Shown here one piece after another: positions 16,514-23,532 of a stretch of 49,264 nt of DNA. Origin of the DNA: Micromonospora wenchangensis (GTDB lineage Bacteria > Actinomycetota > Actinomycetes > Mycobacteriales > Micromonosporaceae). The notes beneath the pieces are model-generated. The model searched no databases. It worked only from the letters and a program-made list of their open reading frames with translations, and was not told the origin of the DNA. Numbering within the stretch: the stretch's first letter is position 1; each line of letters begins with the position of its first letter. The DNA is taken from assembly GCF_002210435.1 (NCBI RefSeq), contig NZ_MZMV01000052.1:1-49264 (forward strand). The letters are read 5' to 3'. Both the position numbers and the translations under genes were made by a program.

Positions 16514-16658
16514 CGACCCGGGTCGGGTGGGTGGCCCGGCGGTCGTCGACACGGGCGACGGCGACGGCCCGCTCGACCGGGATCTGACCGAGCGGGGTGC
16601 GTCGCACGTCGCTCAGCGGAGTCGGGAACGGATCGGACGGGCGTTGGGTGCGGTCCAC
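16485..16658 (-). CDS. fxsA: FxsA: FxSxx-COOH RiPP precursor peptide
   Basis: This 57-residue peptide ends VASFGSHV, so its last five residues FGSHV fit FxSxx-COOH exactly. The leader contains TPLSDVRRTPLGQIPVERAV, in keeping with the Leu/Pro-rich leaders of this family. It lies directly upstream of and overlaps fxsB. Cyclophane formation would join Phe53 to Ser55. The GTG at 16658 is preferred because GGGGG lies about 7 nt upstream; an in-frame TTG at 16715 would give 76 residues but has no ribosome binding site. Its own promoter lies at 16731-16759. Whether the mature peptide is cleaved or exported is unknown; no protease or transporter is in the operon. Confidence 0.82.
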   Translation of the reverse strand: MDRTQRPSDPFPTPLSDVRRTPLGQIPVERAVAVARVDDRRATHPTRVDVASFGSHV

Positions 16659-16683
16659 GTCGGGCCCCCATCTTGTGTCGGAG

Positions 16684-16703
16684 GTGGACGGCTGTCCGTC
16701 CAC
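16684..16703 (-). promoter_or_regulatory. Hairpin in the fxsA leader
   Basis: GTGGACGG and CCGTCCAC pair over 8 bp around a 4-nt loop. It lies in the transcribed leader about 26 nt before the preferred GTG start of fxsA, so it could modulate translation; if the TTG at 16715 is used it lies inside the gene. Confidence 0.35.
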
Positions 16704-16730
16704 GTCGACGGCCAATCACAGATGTCGATG

Positions 16731-16759
16731 ATGCTATCCGCCACAGCCCGTCATGTCAC
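16731..16759 (-). promoter_or_regulatory. Promoter of the fxs operon
   Basis: On the minus strand GTGACA (16759-16754), a 17-nt spacer and TAGCAT (16736-16731) form a good vegetative promoter, with a start site near 16724. The -35 lies across the last codons of the SLATT gene. This gives fxsA a transcript of its own even if there is read-through from upstream. Confidence 0.5.
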
Positions 16760-17658
16760 TGCTGCGCAGCGCCATCGTCCTCGATCATCTTGGCCATCCA
16801 GGCCGCGTTGGACTGGGCGATGATCCGCTCGGCCTCGGCGACGAACGCCTCGTCGTCGGTCCAGCCCACCCCGGCCGCCCGGGTCAGTCGTAGCCGGGTC
16901 AACTGGTCGGCCGTCCGGGCGTACTCCAGGTGCTGCTGTTCGTGGCGTTCGGCCGCGCCGTAGCCGACCAGCGCGGTGGTGACCGCCGCGACCACCGGCA
17001 CCCACGCGGTCAGGCCGAGCACGTCGCCGAACACCCCGGCGACGGCGGAGAGCACGGCGGCCAGGACGGTCAACGCGGTCGCCGCCCGGCCGATCCGGGC
17101 GGCGGCGCGGCCGGCCTGCCGGGCCGCCGGCAGGTAGTAGCCGTCCACCTGCCGTTGCACCCGTTCGGCCAGGTAGCTCGGCAGGTCGGTGACCGGGGGC
17201 AGCGGACGGTCGGCCGGCCGGTCGTCGAGGGTGTGCCCGACCAGGTCGCCGACGCCGTCGACGAGCAGTCCGTAGCGGTGCAGCAGGACGGCGTCGGCAT
17301 CGGTGCCGGCGTAGGGGGCGACGCGGGCGAGGTAGCGGTACAGCTCCGCCTTGGACGCCTCGGAGACGGCCCGGAGCCGGGTCCAGACGGCCACCGCGTC
17401 GCGGGACGCACGGCGACCGAACACCGGCACCAGCAGCAGCGACACGGCGGCGACGAGCGCCAGCACCCGCCCGGCGGTGGGTGCGGACGTGGCCAGCCGG
17501 GCCGCCGCGGTGCCGGCGACGGCAGCGGCGGCGGTCAGCGCGGCGACCGCCCGCCGCCCGGTGGTGATCCGTCGCTTGGCCCGTCGGGCGGCCTGCGACC
17601 AGTCGCCCTGCCCCCGCCAGACCTGCCCGGCGGCCAGCGATCCGTCGATGTCCGGCAC
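16756..17658 (-). CDS. SLATT/DUF4231-type two-helix membrane protein
   Basis: This 300-residue protein has two hydrophobic hairpins (about residues 38-85 and 190-235). The C-terminus (YARTADQLTRLRL, then EAFVAEAERIIAQSNAAWMA) is typical of the SLATT group. SLATT proteins are predicted pore-forming effectors, often found with nucleotide-sensing SMODS/SLOG systems. No SMODS or SLOG partner is present; instead the fxs operon follows about 97 nt downstream on the same strand. The GTG at 17658 is the best start before the conserved region, but the ribosome binding site is weak and the frame stays open upstream to 17793, so the start is uncertain. Confidence 0.7.
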   Translation of the reverse strand: MPDIDGSLAAGQVWRGQGDWSQAARRAKRRITTGRRAVAALTAAAAVAGTAAARLATSAPTAGRVLALVAAVSLLLVPVFGRRASRDAVAVWTRLRAVSEASKAELYRYLARVAPYAGTDADAVLLHRYGLLVDGVGDLVGHTLDDRPADRPLPPVTDLPSYLAERVQRQVDGYYLPAARQAGRAAARIGRAATALTVLAAVLSAVAGVFGDVLGLTAWVPVVAAVTTALVGYGAAERHEQQHLEYARTADQLTRLRLTRAAGVGWTDDEAFVAEAERIIAQSNAAWMAKMIEDDGAAQQ

Positions 17659-18109
17659 AGCCGCATGGTAGGCGACCGACGCCCATCCGACTCGTGCCCG
17701 ACGGGCCGAGCACGACGGACATGACGACGTTGTCGTACTGCTGGTCGACCGCGTGTATGCGCATCCGGCGCGGGTTCCGGCGAAAACCCGCAACTGGGGC
17801 GGCCGGCGGAATCGAGATCGACGGGGATCACCTGTTCAGACCGGGGTGACCGACGGTCGTTCATCACCTGGCAACAGGGGTTTCGGCAGCCCGGAACACA
17901 TGGTTGCCCGGGTCAACCCATTGATATGGGTGCCTGCCCGTGTGATCGTGCCTCCAGCAGTCGCCAACCCCCGGCGACACGCGACGGACAGTCACCCCAC
18001 CGGGCCCGCCGGCAGCCCGGAGACCACCCGTCGCGGCACTGCCTCACGCAGCACCGGCGCGCGACCCCACCGGGCACCGCGACGCCGCCCCGAGAACAGG
18101 AGCATCCCC
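17659..18109. other. Divergent intergenic region with inverted repeats
   Basis: This 451-bp region separates the SLATT gene (minus) and the M4 protease gene (plus). It carries GCGGGTT/AACCCGC arms (17770-17791) and the interlocked repeats at 17902-17931. No open frame here has a credible ribosome binding site or motif. A 5' leader of over 150 nt for the protease seems likely. Confidence 0.4.
17902..17931. repeat. Two interlocked inverted repeats, possible operator
   Basis: GGTTG (17902-17906) pairs with CAACC (17914-17918), and ACCCAT (17916-17921) pairs with ATGGGT (17926-17931), so one arm is shared. The alternative pairing or operator-like geometry, about 180 bp before the protease start, suggests regulation. 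Confidence 0.3.
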
Positions 18110-20173
18110 TTGACGCTCTCACCCCGCCTCGTCGCGCTCTCCGGCGCGGTCGCGGCCGGCCTGATCGCCGCGGGCACCGCCGCAGCGGTCCAGGCCGCGC
18201 CGTCCCAGCCCACCCCCGACCCGGCCCGGGCCCGGGCCGCCGCCGTCGGCGCGGCCAGCGCGCTGGTCGCCAGCCGCCCCGCCTACCTGCACGCCAGCGC
18301 CGACGACGCGTTCGTGCAGCGGCCGGTCATCGCCTCCGAGGGCATCCAGTACGTCCCCTACGAACGCACCTACAAGGGCCTGCGCGTGGTCGGCGGCGAC
18401 TTCGTCCTGGCGACCACCGCCACCGGCGAGGTCACCTACGCCTCCGTCGCCCAGCAGCAGAGCATCGGGAACCTGTCCACCACGCCGAAGCTCACCGCCG
18501 CCGCCGCCGAGCGGACCGCCCGCGCCCAACTGCGCAAGGTCACCGGCGTCGAGGGCACCACGCTGGTCGTGCACACCCTCGGCGCCCGGCCCGCACTGGC
18601 CTGGGAGACCACCGTCACCGGCACCGGCGCGGACGGCCCCAGCCGGCTGACCGTCGACGTGGACGCCGCCACCGGCGCGGTGCTGGACACCCAGGAGCAC
18701 GTGGTACGGGGCACCGGCACCGGCGTGTGGAACGGCCCGGTCACCCTGAACACCACCCAGTCGGGCAGCACCTACTCGCTGAAGGACCCGAGCATCACCA
18801 ACCTGAGCTGCCAGGACGCCGCGAACAACACCACCTTCTCCGGCCCGGACGACGTCTGGGGCAACGGCACCGGCACCAACAAGGAGACCGGCTGCGTCGA
18901 CGCCCTGTTCTCGGCGCAGACCGAGCACAAGATGTTGACGCAGTGGCTGGGCCGCAACGGCGCGAACGGCAGCGGTGGCGCGTGGCCCATCCGGGTCGGC
19001 CTCAACGACCAGAACGCCTACTACGACGGCTCCCAGGTGCAGATCGGCAAGAACACCGCCGGGCAGTGGATCGGCTCGCTCGACGTGGTGGCCCACGAGA
19101 TCGGCCACGGCATCGACGACACCACCCCCGGCGGCATCTCCCGGGGCAACACCCAGGAGTTCGTCGCCGACACGTTCGGCGCGGCCACCGAGTGGTTCGC
19201 CAACGAGCCGTCCACGTACGACGCGCCGGACTTCCTCGTCGGCGAGAAGATCAACCTGGTCGGCAGCGGCCCGATCCGCAACATGTACAACCCGTCCGCG
19301 CTCGGCGACGCGAACTGCTACTCCAGCAGCATCCCGAGCCAGGAGGTGCACGCCGCGGCCGGTCCGGGCAACCACTGGTTCTACCTGCTGGCCATGGGCA
19401 GCAACCCGACCAACGGGCAGCCGACCAGCCCCACCTGCAACAGCAGCACCGTGACCGGCCTCGGCATCCAGAAGGCCATCAAGATCATGTACAACGCGAT
19501 GCTGCTCAAGACGACGACCTCGTCGTACCTGAAGTACCGCACCTGGACGTTGCAGGCCGCCAAGACCCTCTACCCGGGTAGCTGCACCGAGTTCAACACG
19601 GTCAAGGCCGCCTGGGACGCGGTGAGCGTGCCGGCCCAGTCCGCCGACCCGACCTGCACCGGCGGCACCCCGACGCCCACCCCGACGGCGACCTCCACCC
19701 CGACGCCCACCCCGACCTCGGGCGGCTGCTCGGGCCAGAAGCTGACCAACCCCGGCTTCGAGTCCGGCAGCACCGGCTGGACCGCCACCTCGGGCGTGAT
19801 CACCTCGTCGGCCAGCCAGGCCGCGCACGGTGGCTCGTACAAGGCGTGGCTCAACGGGTACGGCTCGACCCACACCGACACCGTCACCCAGTCGGTGACG
19901 ATCCCGGCCGGTTGCCGGGCCACCCTGTCCTTCTGGCTGCACATCGACACGGCCGAGTCGGGCAGCACGGCGTACGACAGGCTGACCGTCAAGGCCGGCA
20001 GCACCACCCTGGCGACGTACTCCAACGTCAACGCCGCCAGCGGCTACGTGCAGCGCAGCTTCGACGTGTCCGCGCTGGCGGGCAGCACCGTCACCATCTC
20101 GTTCAGCGGGGTGGAGGACAGCAGCCTCCAGACGTCCTTCGTGGTGGACGACACCGCGCTCACCCTGAGCTGA
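18110..20173 (+). CDS. Secreted M4 (thermolysin-like) metalloprotease
   Basis: The 687-residue precursor has a signal peptide of about 28 residues, an FTP/PepSY propeptide (TYKGLRVVGGDFVLAT) and a zinc peptidase domain. HEIGH near residue 329, the third ligand in NTQEFVADTFG (near 350) and the His in AAGPGNHWFYLL (near 415) are the thermolysin-family zinc and catalytic residues. A PT-rich linker (about 518-540) leads to a C-terminal beta-sandwich (541-687) closely similar to that of the M28 protease at 32594-34333. The TTG start at 18110 is set by AGGAG 7 nt upstream and by the signal peptide. A hairpin terminator follows. Confidence 0.9.
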   Translation: MTLSPRLVALSGAVAAGLIAAGTAAAVQAAPSQPTPDPARARAAAVGAASALVASRPAYLHASADDAFVQRPVIASEGIQYVPYERTYKGLRVVGGDFVLATTATGEVTYASVAQQQSIGNLSTTPKLTAAAAERTARAQLRKVTGVEGTTLVVHTLGARPALAWETTVTGTGADGPSRLTVDVDAATGAVLDTQEHVVRGTGTGVWNGPVTLNTTQSGSTYSLKDPSITNLSCQDAANNTTFSGPDDVWGNGTGTNKETGCVDALFSAQTEHKMLTQWLGRNGANGSGGAWPIRVGLNDQNAYYDGSQVQIGKNTAGQWIGSLDVVAHEIGHGIDDTTPGGISRGNTQEFVADTFGAATEWFANEPSTYDAPDFLVGEKINLVGSGPIRNMYNPSALGDANCYSSSIPSQEVHAAAGPGNHWFYLLAMGSNPTNGQPTSPTCNSSTVTGLGIQKAIKIMYNAMLLKTTTSSYLKYRTWTLQAAKTLYPGSCTEFNTVKAAWDAVSVPAQSADPTCTGGTPTPTPTATSTPTPTPTSGGCSGQKLTNPGFESGSTGWTATSGVITSSASQAAHGGSYKAWLNGYGSTHTDTVTQSVTIPAGCRATLSFWLHIDTAESGSTAYDRLTVKAGSTTLATYSNVNAASGYVQRSFDVSALAGSTVTISFSGVEDSSLQTSFVVDDTALTLS

Positions 20174-20192
20174 CCCTCGCACCGCCGGCAGC

Positions 20193-20223
20193 GGCCGGTC
20201 GTCGCCACCCGCGACGGCCGGCC
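20193..20223 (+). terminator. Hairpin terminator after the M4 protease
   Basis: GGCCGGTCGTCGC (20193-20205) pairs with GCGACGGCCGGCC (20211-20223) over 13 positions with one T-G wobble, 19 nt after the protease stop. Confidence 0.55.
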
Positions 20224-20287
20224 GTCGGCGTGTCCGCCCCACCCGCTCCCCCGGTCGCCCAGGGCCGGCCCGGCTCCACCCGCCGAC

Positions 20288-20338
20288 CCGACTGCGGCCC
20301 GGACCGACGACCGCCGCTCCGACTGCGACCCGGACCGA
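20288..20338. repeat. Direct repeat pair, period 31 bp
   Basis: Two 20-bp copies of CCGACTGCGRCCCGGACCGA start at 20288 and 20319 and differ at one base. They lie just before a perfect 22-bp palindrome upstream of the molybdate regulator. Function unknown. Confidence 0.45.
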
Positions 20339-20348
20339 TGGCGGCCGA

Positions 20349-20370
20349 CAGTCGCGGGTACCCGCGACTG
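20349..20370. promoter_or_regulatory. Perfect 22-bp palindrome upstream of the molybdate operon
   Basis: CAGTCGCGGGT and ACCCGCGACTG form an uninterrupted palindrome about 50 bp before the -35 box of the regulator gene. It could be the operator of the MerR/TOBE protein or a cruciform/terminator stem for the upstream gene. Confidence 0.45.
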
Positions 20371-20420
20371 CGAGCTGGGGGAAACGACAATGCTCGCTTC
20401 TGCGAGGGCTACACCTCCCT

Positions 20421-20448
20421 TTGCTCGGCAGGTGCGGGTCGCTAGAGT
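20421..20448 (+). promoter_or_regulatory. Promoter of the mod operon, leaderless
   Basis: TTGCTC (20421-20426), a 16-nt spacer and TAGAGT (20443-20448) end 6 nt before the GTG at 20455. There is no ribosome binding site, so the mRNA is predicted to begin at the start codon. Confidence 0.5.
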
Positions 20449-20454
20449 GACCGG

Positions 20455-20880
20455 GTGAGCGTGTTCCGGATCAGCGAGGCCGCCGAGTTGCTCGGGGTCA
20501 GCGCCGACACCGTGCGGCGCTGGGTGGACGCCGGCCGGCTGGCCGCCCGGCGGGACGCCCACGGCCACCGGATCGTCGACGGCGTGGACCTGGCCGGCTT
20601 CGTCCGCGCCCAGTCCGCCGCCCCCGACGAGGGGGCCGAGTTCTCCTCGGCCCGCAACCGGCTGCGCGGGATCGTCACCGCCGTCGCCCGGGACACCGTG
20701 ATGGCCCAGGTCGACATCCAGGCCGGGCCGTTCCGGATCGTCTCGCTGATGAGCCGCGAGGCCGTCGACGAACTGGACCTGCGGGTCGGCTCGGTGGCCG
20801 TCGCCGTGATCAAGTCGACCACCGTCGTGGTGGAGCGGCCCGCGCCCACCGGCCCCACCAGGGCAAGGACCGAGCCGTGA
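20455..20880 (+). CDS. MerR-like HTH + TOBE molybdate-binding regulator
   Basis: This 141-residue protein has a MerR/excisionase-type helix-turn-helix (FRISEAAELLGVSADTVRRW, residues 3-22). A TOBE (Mop) domain (about 66-132: NRLRGIVTAVARDTVMAQVD, VGSVAVAVIKSTTVV) binds molybdate or tungstate oxyanions in relatives. Its coupling to modABC (GTGA overlap with modA) indicates a molybdate-sensing regulator or molybdate storage role for the operon. The promoter places the transcript start at or next to the GTG, so translation is probably leaderless. Confidence 0.85.
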   Translation: MSVFRISEAAELLGVSADTVRRWVDAGRLAARRDAHGHRIVDGVDLAGFVRAQSAAPDEGAEFSSARNRLRGIVTAVARDTVMAQVDIQAGPFRIVSLMSREAVDELDLRVGSVAVAVIKSTTVVVERPAPTGPTRARTEP

Positions 20881-21659
20881 CCCGCCGCGCCGTCGTCGTC
20901 CCGCTCGTCGCGGCCGTCCTCGCCCTGGCCGGATGCGGGGGCGGGACCACCGCACCGGCCGCCGACGGTGCACCGCGCGGCACGCTGACCGTCTTCGCCG
21001 CCGCGTCGCTGACCGAGTCGTTCACCACCCTCGGCCGGCGGTTCGAGGCCGAACACCCGGGCACGACGGTCACCTTCAACTTCGCCGGCAGCTCCGCCCT
21101 GGCCACCCAGATCACCCAGGGCGCGCCCGCCGACGTCTTCGCCTCGGCCGCCCCGAGGAACATGGCCACCGTCACCGACGCCGGGCTCGCCGCCGACGCC
21201 CCCGCCGTCTTCGCCCGCAACCAGCTCGTCATCGCCGTGCCGCAGGGCAACCCGCAGCGCCTCACCGGCCTGGCCGACCTGACCCGGCCCGGGTTGAAGG
21301 TAGCGCTGTGCGCCGCCCAGGTGCCGTGCGGGGCGGCGGCGACCACCGCCCTGGACGCGGCCGGCGTACGGGTCACCCCGGTCACCCTCGAACAGGACGT
21401 CAGGGGCGCACTGGCCAAGGTGAAACTCGGCGAGGTCGACGCGGCGCTGGTCTACCGCACCGACGCCCGCGCGGCTGACCGGGAGGTCGACGGCGTCGAG
21501 TTCCCCGAGTCCGCCCGCGCCGGCAACGACTACCCGATCGTGGTGCTCACCGACGCGCCGAACCCCACCGCCGCCCGCGCCTTCGTCGCCCTGGTCCGTT
21601 CCGCACCCGGCCGGGCCGTCCTCACCGACGCCGGATTCCAGCCACCGGCAGGCCCGTGA
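20877..21659 (+). CDS. modA: Molybdate ABC transporter substrate-binding lipoprotein ModA
   Basis: This 260-residue lipoprotein has a signal peptide ending in the lipobox LAGC (Cys near residue 20). The ModA fold shows LTVFAAASLTESFT, FNFAGSSALATQI, GAPADVFASA and VDAALVYRTDA, the loops that bind the oxyanion. It captures molybdate (and probably tungstate) outside the membrane and delivers it to ModB. The GTG start overlaps the regulator stop (GTGA) and modB follows with the same overlap, so the four genes form one translationally coupled operon. Confidence 0.93.
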   Translation: MTRRAVVVPLVAAVLALAGCGGGTTAPAADGAPRGTLTVFAAASLTESFTTLGRRFEAEHPGTTVTFNFAGSSALATQITQGAPADVFASAAPRNMATVTDAGLAADAPAVFARNQLVIAVPQGNPQRLTGLADLTRPGLKVALCAAQVPCGAAATTALDAAGVRVTPVTLEQDVRGALAKVKLGEVDAALVYRTDARAADREVDGVEFPESARAGNDYPIVVLTDAPNPTAARAFVALVRSAPGRAVLTDAGFQPPAGP

Positions 21660-22465
21660 CCGCGTCCACCCGCCGACGCGGCACCGGTCAACGGGTGCCG
21701 GTCGCGCTGCTCGTACCGGCCGCCCTGGGGTTGCTGTTCCTGGTGCTGCCGCTGGGCGGGCTGCTGCTGCGCACCCCGTGGACGTCGCTGGGACCGCGCC
21801 TCACCGCGCCCGGGGTGCTCACCGCGCTGCGGCTGTCGGTGCAGTGCGCCACCCTCGCCACGCTGCTCTGCCTGACGCTGGGCGTACCCCTGGCGTGGCT
21901 GTTGGCCCGGGTGGAGTTCCCCGGCCGACGGCTGGTCCGGGCGCTGGTCACCGTGCCGCTGGTGCTGCCACCGGTGGTCGGCGGGGTGGCGCTGCTGCTG
22001 GTCTTCGGCCGACGCGGGCCGATCGGCGGCTGGCTGGACGCCACCTTCGGCGTCACGCTGCCGTTCACCACCACCGGCGTGGTGCTCGCCGAGGCGTTCG
22101 TGGCGATGCCGTTCCTGATCATCGCGGTGGAGGGGGCGCTGCGCGGCGTCGACCACCGCTACGAGGAGGCCGCCGCCACCCTGGGCGCGAACCGGTGGAC
22201 CACCTTCACCCGGGTCACCCTGCCGCTGGTCGCCCCCGGCGTCGCCGCCGGGGCGGTGCTGTGCTGGGCCCGCGCGCTCGGCGAGTTCGGCGCGACCATC
22301 ACCTTCGCCGGCAACTACCCGGGCCGTACCCAGACCATGCCGCTCGCCGTCTACCTGGCCCTGGAGACCGACCTGGAGGCCGCCGTGGTGCTCAGCCTGG
22401 TGCTGCTCACCGTCTCGGTGGTGATCCTCGCCGGGCTGCGCGACCGGTGGATCGGCGGCCCGTGA
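21656..22465 (+). CDS. modB: Molybdate ABC transporter permease ModB
   Basis: This 269-residue membrane protein has about five or six transmembrane helices. The cytoplasmic EAA loop (EEAAATLGANRWTTF, near residue 177) docks onto the ATPase. GEFGATITFAGNYPGRTQTM is typical of ModB/CysT permeases. It forms the molybdate channel with ModC. It overlaps modA and modC by 4 bp each. Confidence 0.93.
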   Translation: MTASTRRRGTGQRVPVALLVPAALGLLFLVLPLGGLLLRTPWTSLGPRLTAPGVLTALRLSVQCATLATLLCLTLGVPLAWLLARVEFPGRRLVRALVTVPLVLPPVVGGVALLLVFGRRGPIGGWLDATFGVTLPFTTTGVVLAEAFVAMPFLIIAVEGALRGVDHRYEEAAATLGANRWTTFTRVTLPLVAPGVAAGAVLCWARALGEFGATITFAGNYPGRTQTMPLAVYLALETDLEAAVVLSLVLLTVSVVILAGLRDRWIGGP

Positions 22466-23529
22466 CGCCGCCGCTGCTCGACGGGCACCTGGTCGTCGAC
22501 CGGGCCGGGTTCCGGCTGGACGTCCGGCTGCGGGTCGCCGCCGGGGAGGTGGTCGCGCTGCTCGGCCCGAACGGCGCCGGCAAGACCACCGCGCTGCGCG
22601 CCCTCGCCGGGCTGCACCCGCTCACCGCCGGGTGGCTGCGCCTCGGCGGGGTGGAACTGGACCGCCCGGACGCCCGCCGGTTCGTGCCACCCGAGCGGCG
22701 ACCGGTCGGCGTGGTGTTCCAGGACTACCTGCTCTTCCCGCACCTCAGCGCCCGGGACAACGTGGCCTTCGGCCCCCGGCGGCAGGGCCTGTCCCGGCGG
22801 GCCGCCCGGCAGCGGGCCGCCGACTGGCTGGACCGGCTCGGTCTGGCCGAGCAGGCCGGGCGGCGGCCCGGGCAGCTCTCCGGCGGGCAGGCCCAGCGGG
22901 TCGCCCTGGCCCGCGCCCTCGCCGTCCACCCGACCCTGCTGCTGCTCGACGAGCCGCTGGCCGCGCTCGACGCCGGCACCCGGCTGGACGTCCGGGCCCA
23001 ACTGCACCACCACCTCACCGACCACGCCGGGGCCGCCGTGCTGGTCACCCACGATCCGCTGGACGCCCTGGCGCTGGCCGACCGGCTGGTCGTCGTGGAG
23101 GACGGCCGGGTGGTCCAGGAGGGCGACGCGGCCACGGTCACCACCCGGCCGCGCACCGACTACGTCGCCCGGCTGGTCGGGCTGAACCTGCACCGGGGCC
23201 GGGCCGACGGGCGGCGGGTCCGGCTCGCCGACGGGTTCGCCGTGCCGACCGCCGACCGGCTCGACGGCGACGCCTTCGTGGTCTTCCCACCGACCGCCGT
23301 CACCCTGCACCCGGACCGACCCGGCGGCGACGCTCCGCACACCTGGCCGGCCACCGTCGCCGGGGTGCACCGGCACGGCGACCACCTGCGGGTACGGCTC
23401 ACCGGCCTGCTCGACACCGCCGCCGACGTCACCCCCGCCGTCGCCGCCGGCCTGCGGCTGCTCCCCGGGCAGCAGGTCTGGGCGAGCGTCGCGGCCGGCG
23501 ACGTCGGGGCGTACCCGGTCGGGCCCTGA
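22462..23529 (+). CDS. modC: Molybdate ABC transporter ATPase ModC
   Basis: This 355-residue ATPase has Walker A GPNGAGKTTAL, Q-loop VFQDYLLFPHL, signature LSGGQAQRVALARAL, Walker B LLLLDEPLAALD and the H-loop VLVTHD. A C-terminal TOBE-like region (about 285-352) fits ModC, where it binds regulatory molybdate. It energises molybdate uptake through ModB. The GTG overlaps the modB stop. It ends 3 bp before the convergent nhaA stop, with no separate terminator. Confidence 0.93.
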   Translation: MTPPLLDGHLVVDRAGFRLDVRLRVAAGEVVALLGPNGAGKTTALRALAGLHPLTAGWLRLGGVELDRPDARRFVPPERRPVGVVFQDYLLFPHLSARDNVAFGPRRQGLSRRAARQRAADWLDRLGLAEQAGRRPGQLSGGQAQRVALARALAVHPTLLLLDEPLAALDAGTRLDVRAQLHHHLTDHAGAAVLVTHDPLDALALADRLVVVEDGRVVQEGDAATVTTRPRTDYVARLVGLNLHRGRADGRRVRLADGFAVPTADRLDGDAFVVFPPTAVTLHPDRPGGDAPHTWPATVAGVHRHGDHLRVRLTGLLDTAADVTPAVAAGLRLLPGQQVWASVAAGDVGAYPVGP

Positions 23530-23532
23530 CGG

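Noticed and set aside
14309..16963. A plus-strand frame of 884 codons over the fxsB region
   Set aside because: Antisense of fxsB. It is Gly/Arg/Val-rich without motifs, while fxsB has all its cluster-binding Cys and the HExxH motif.
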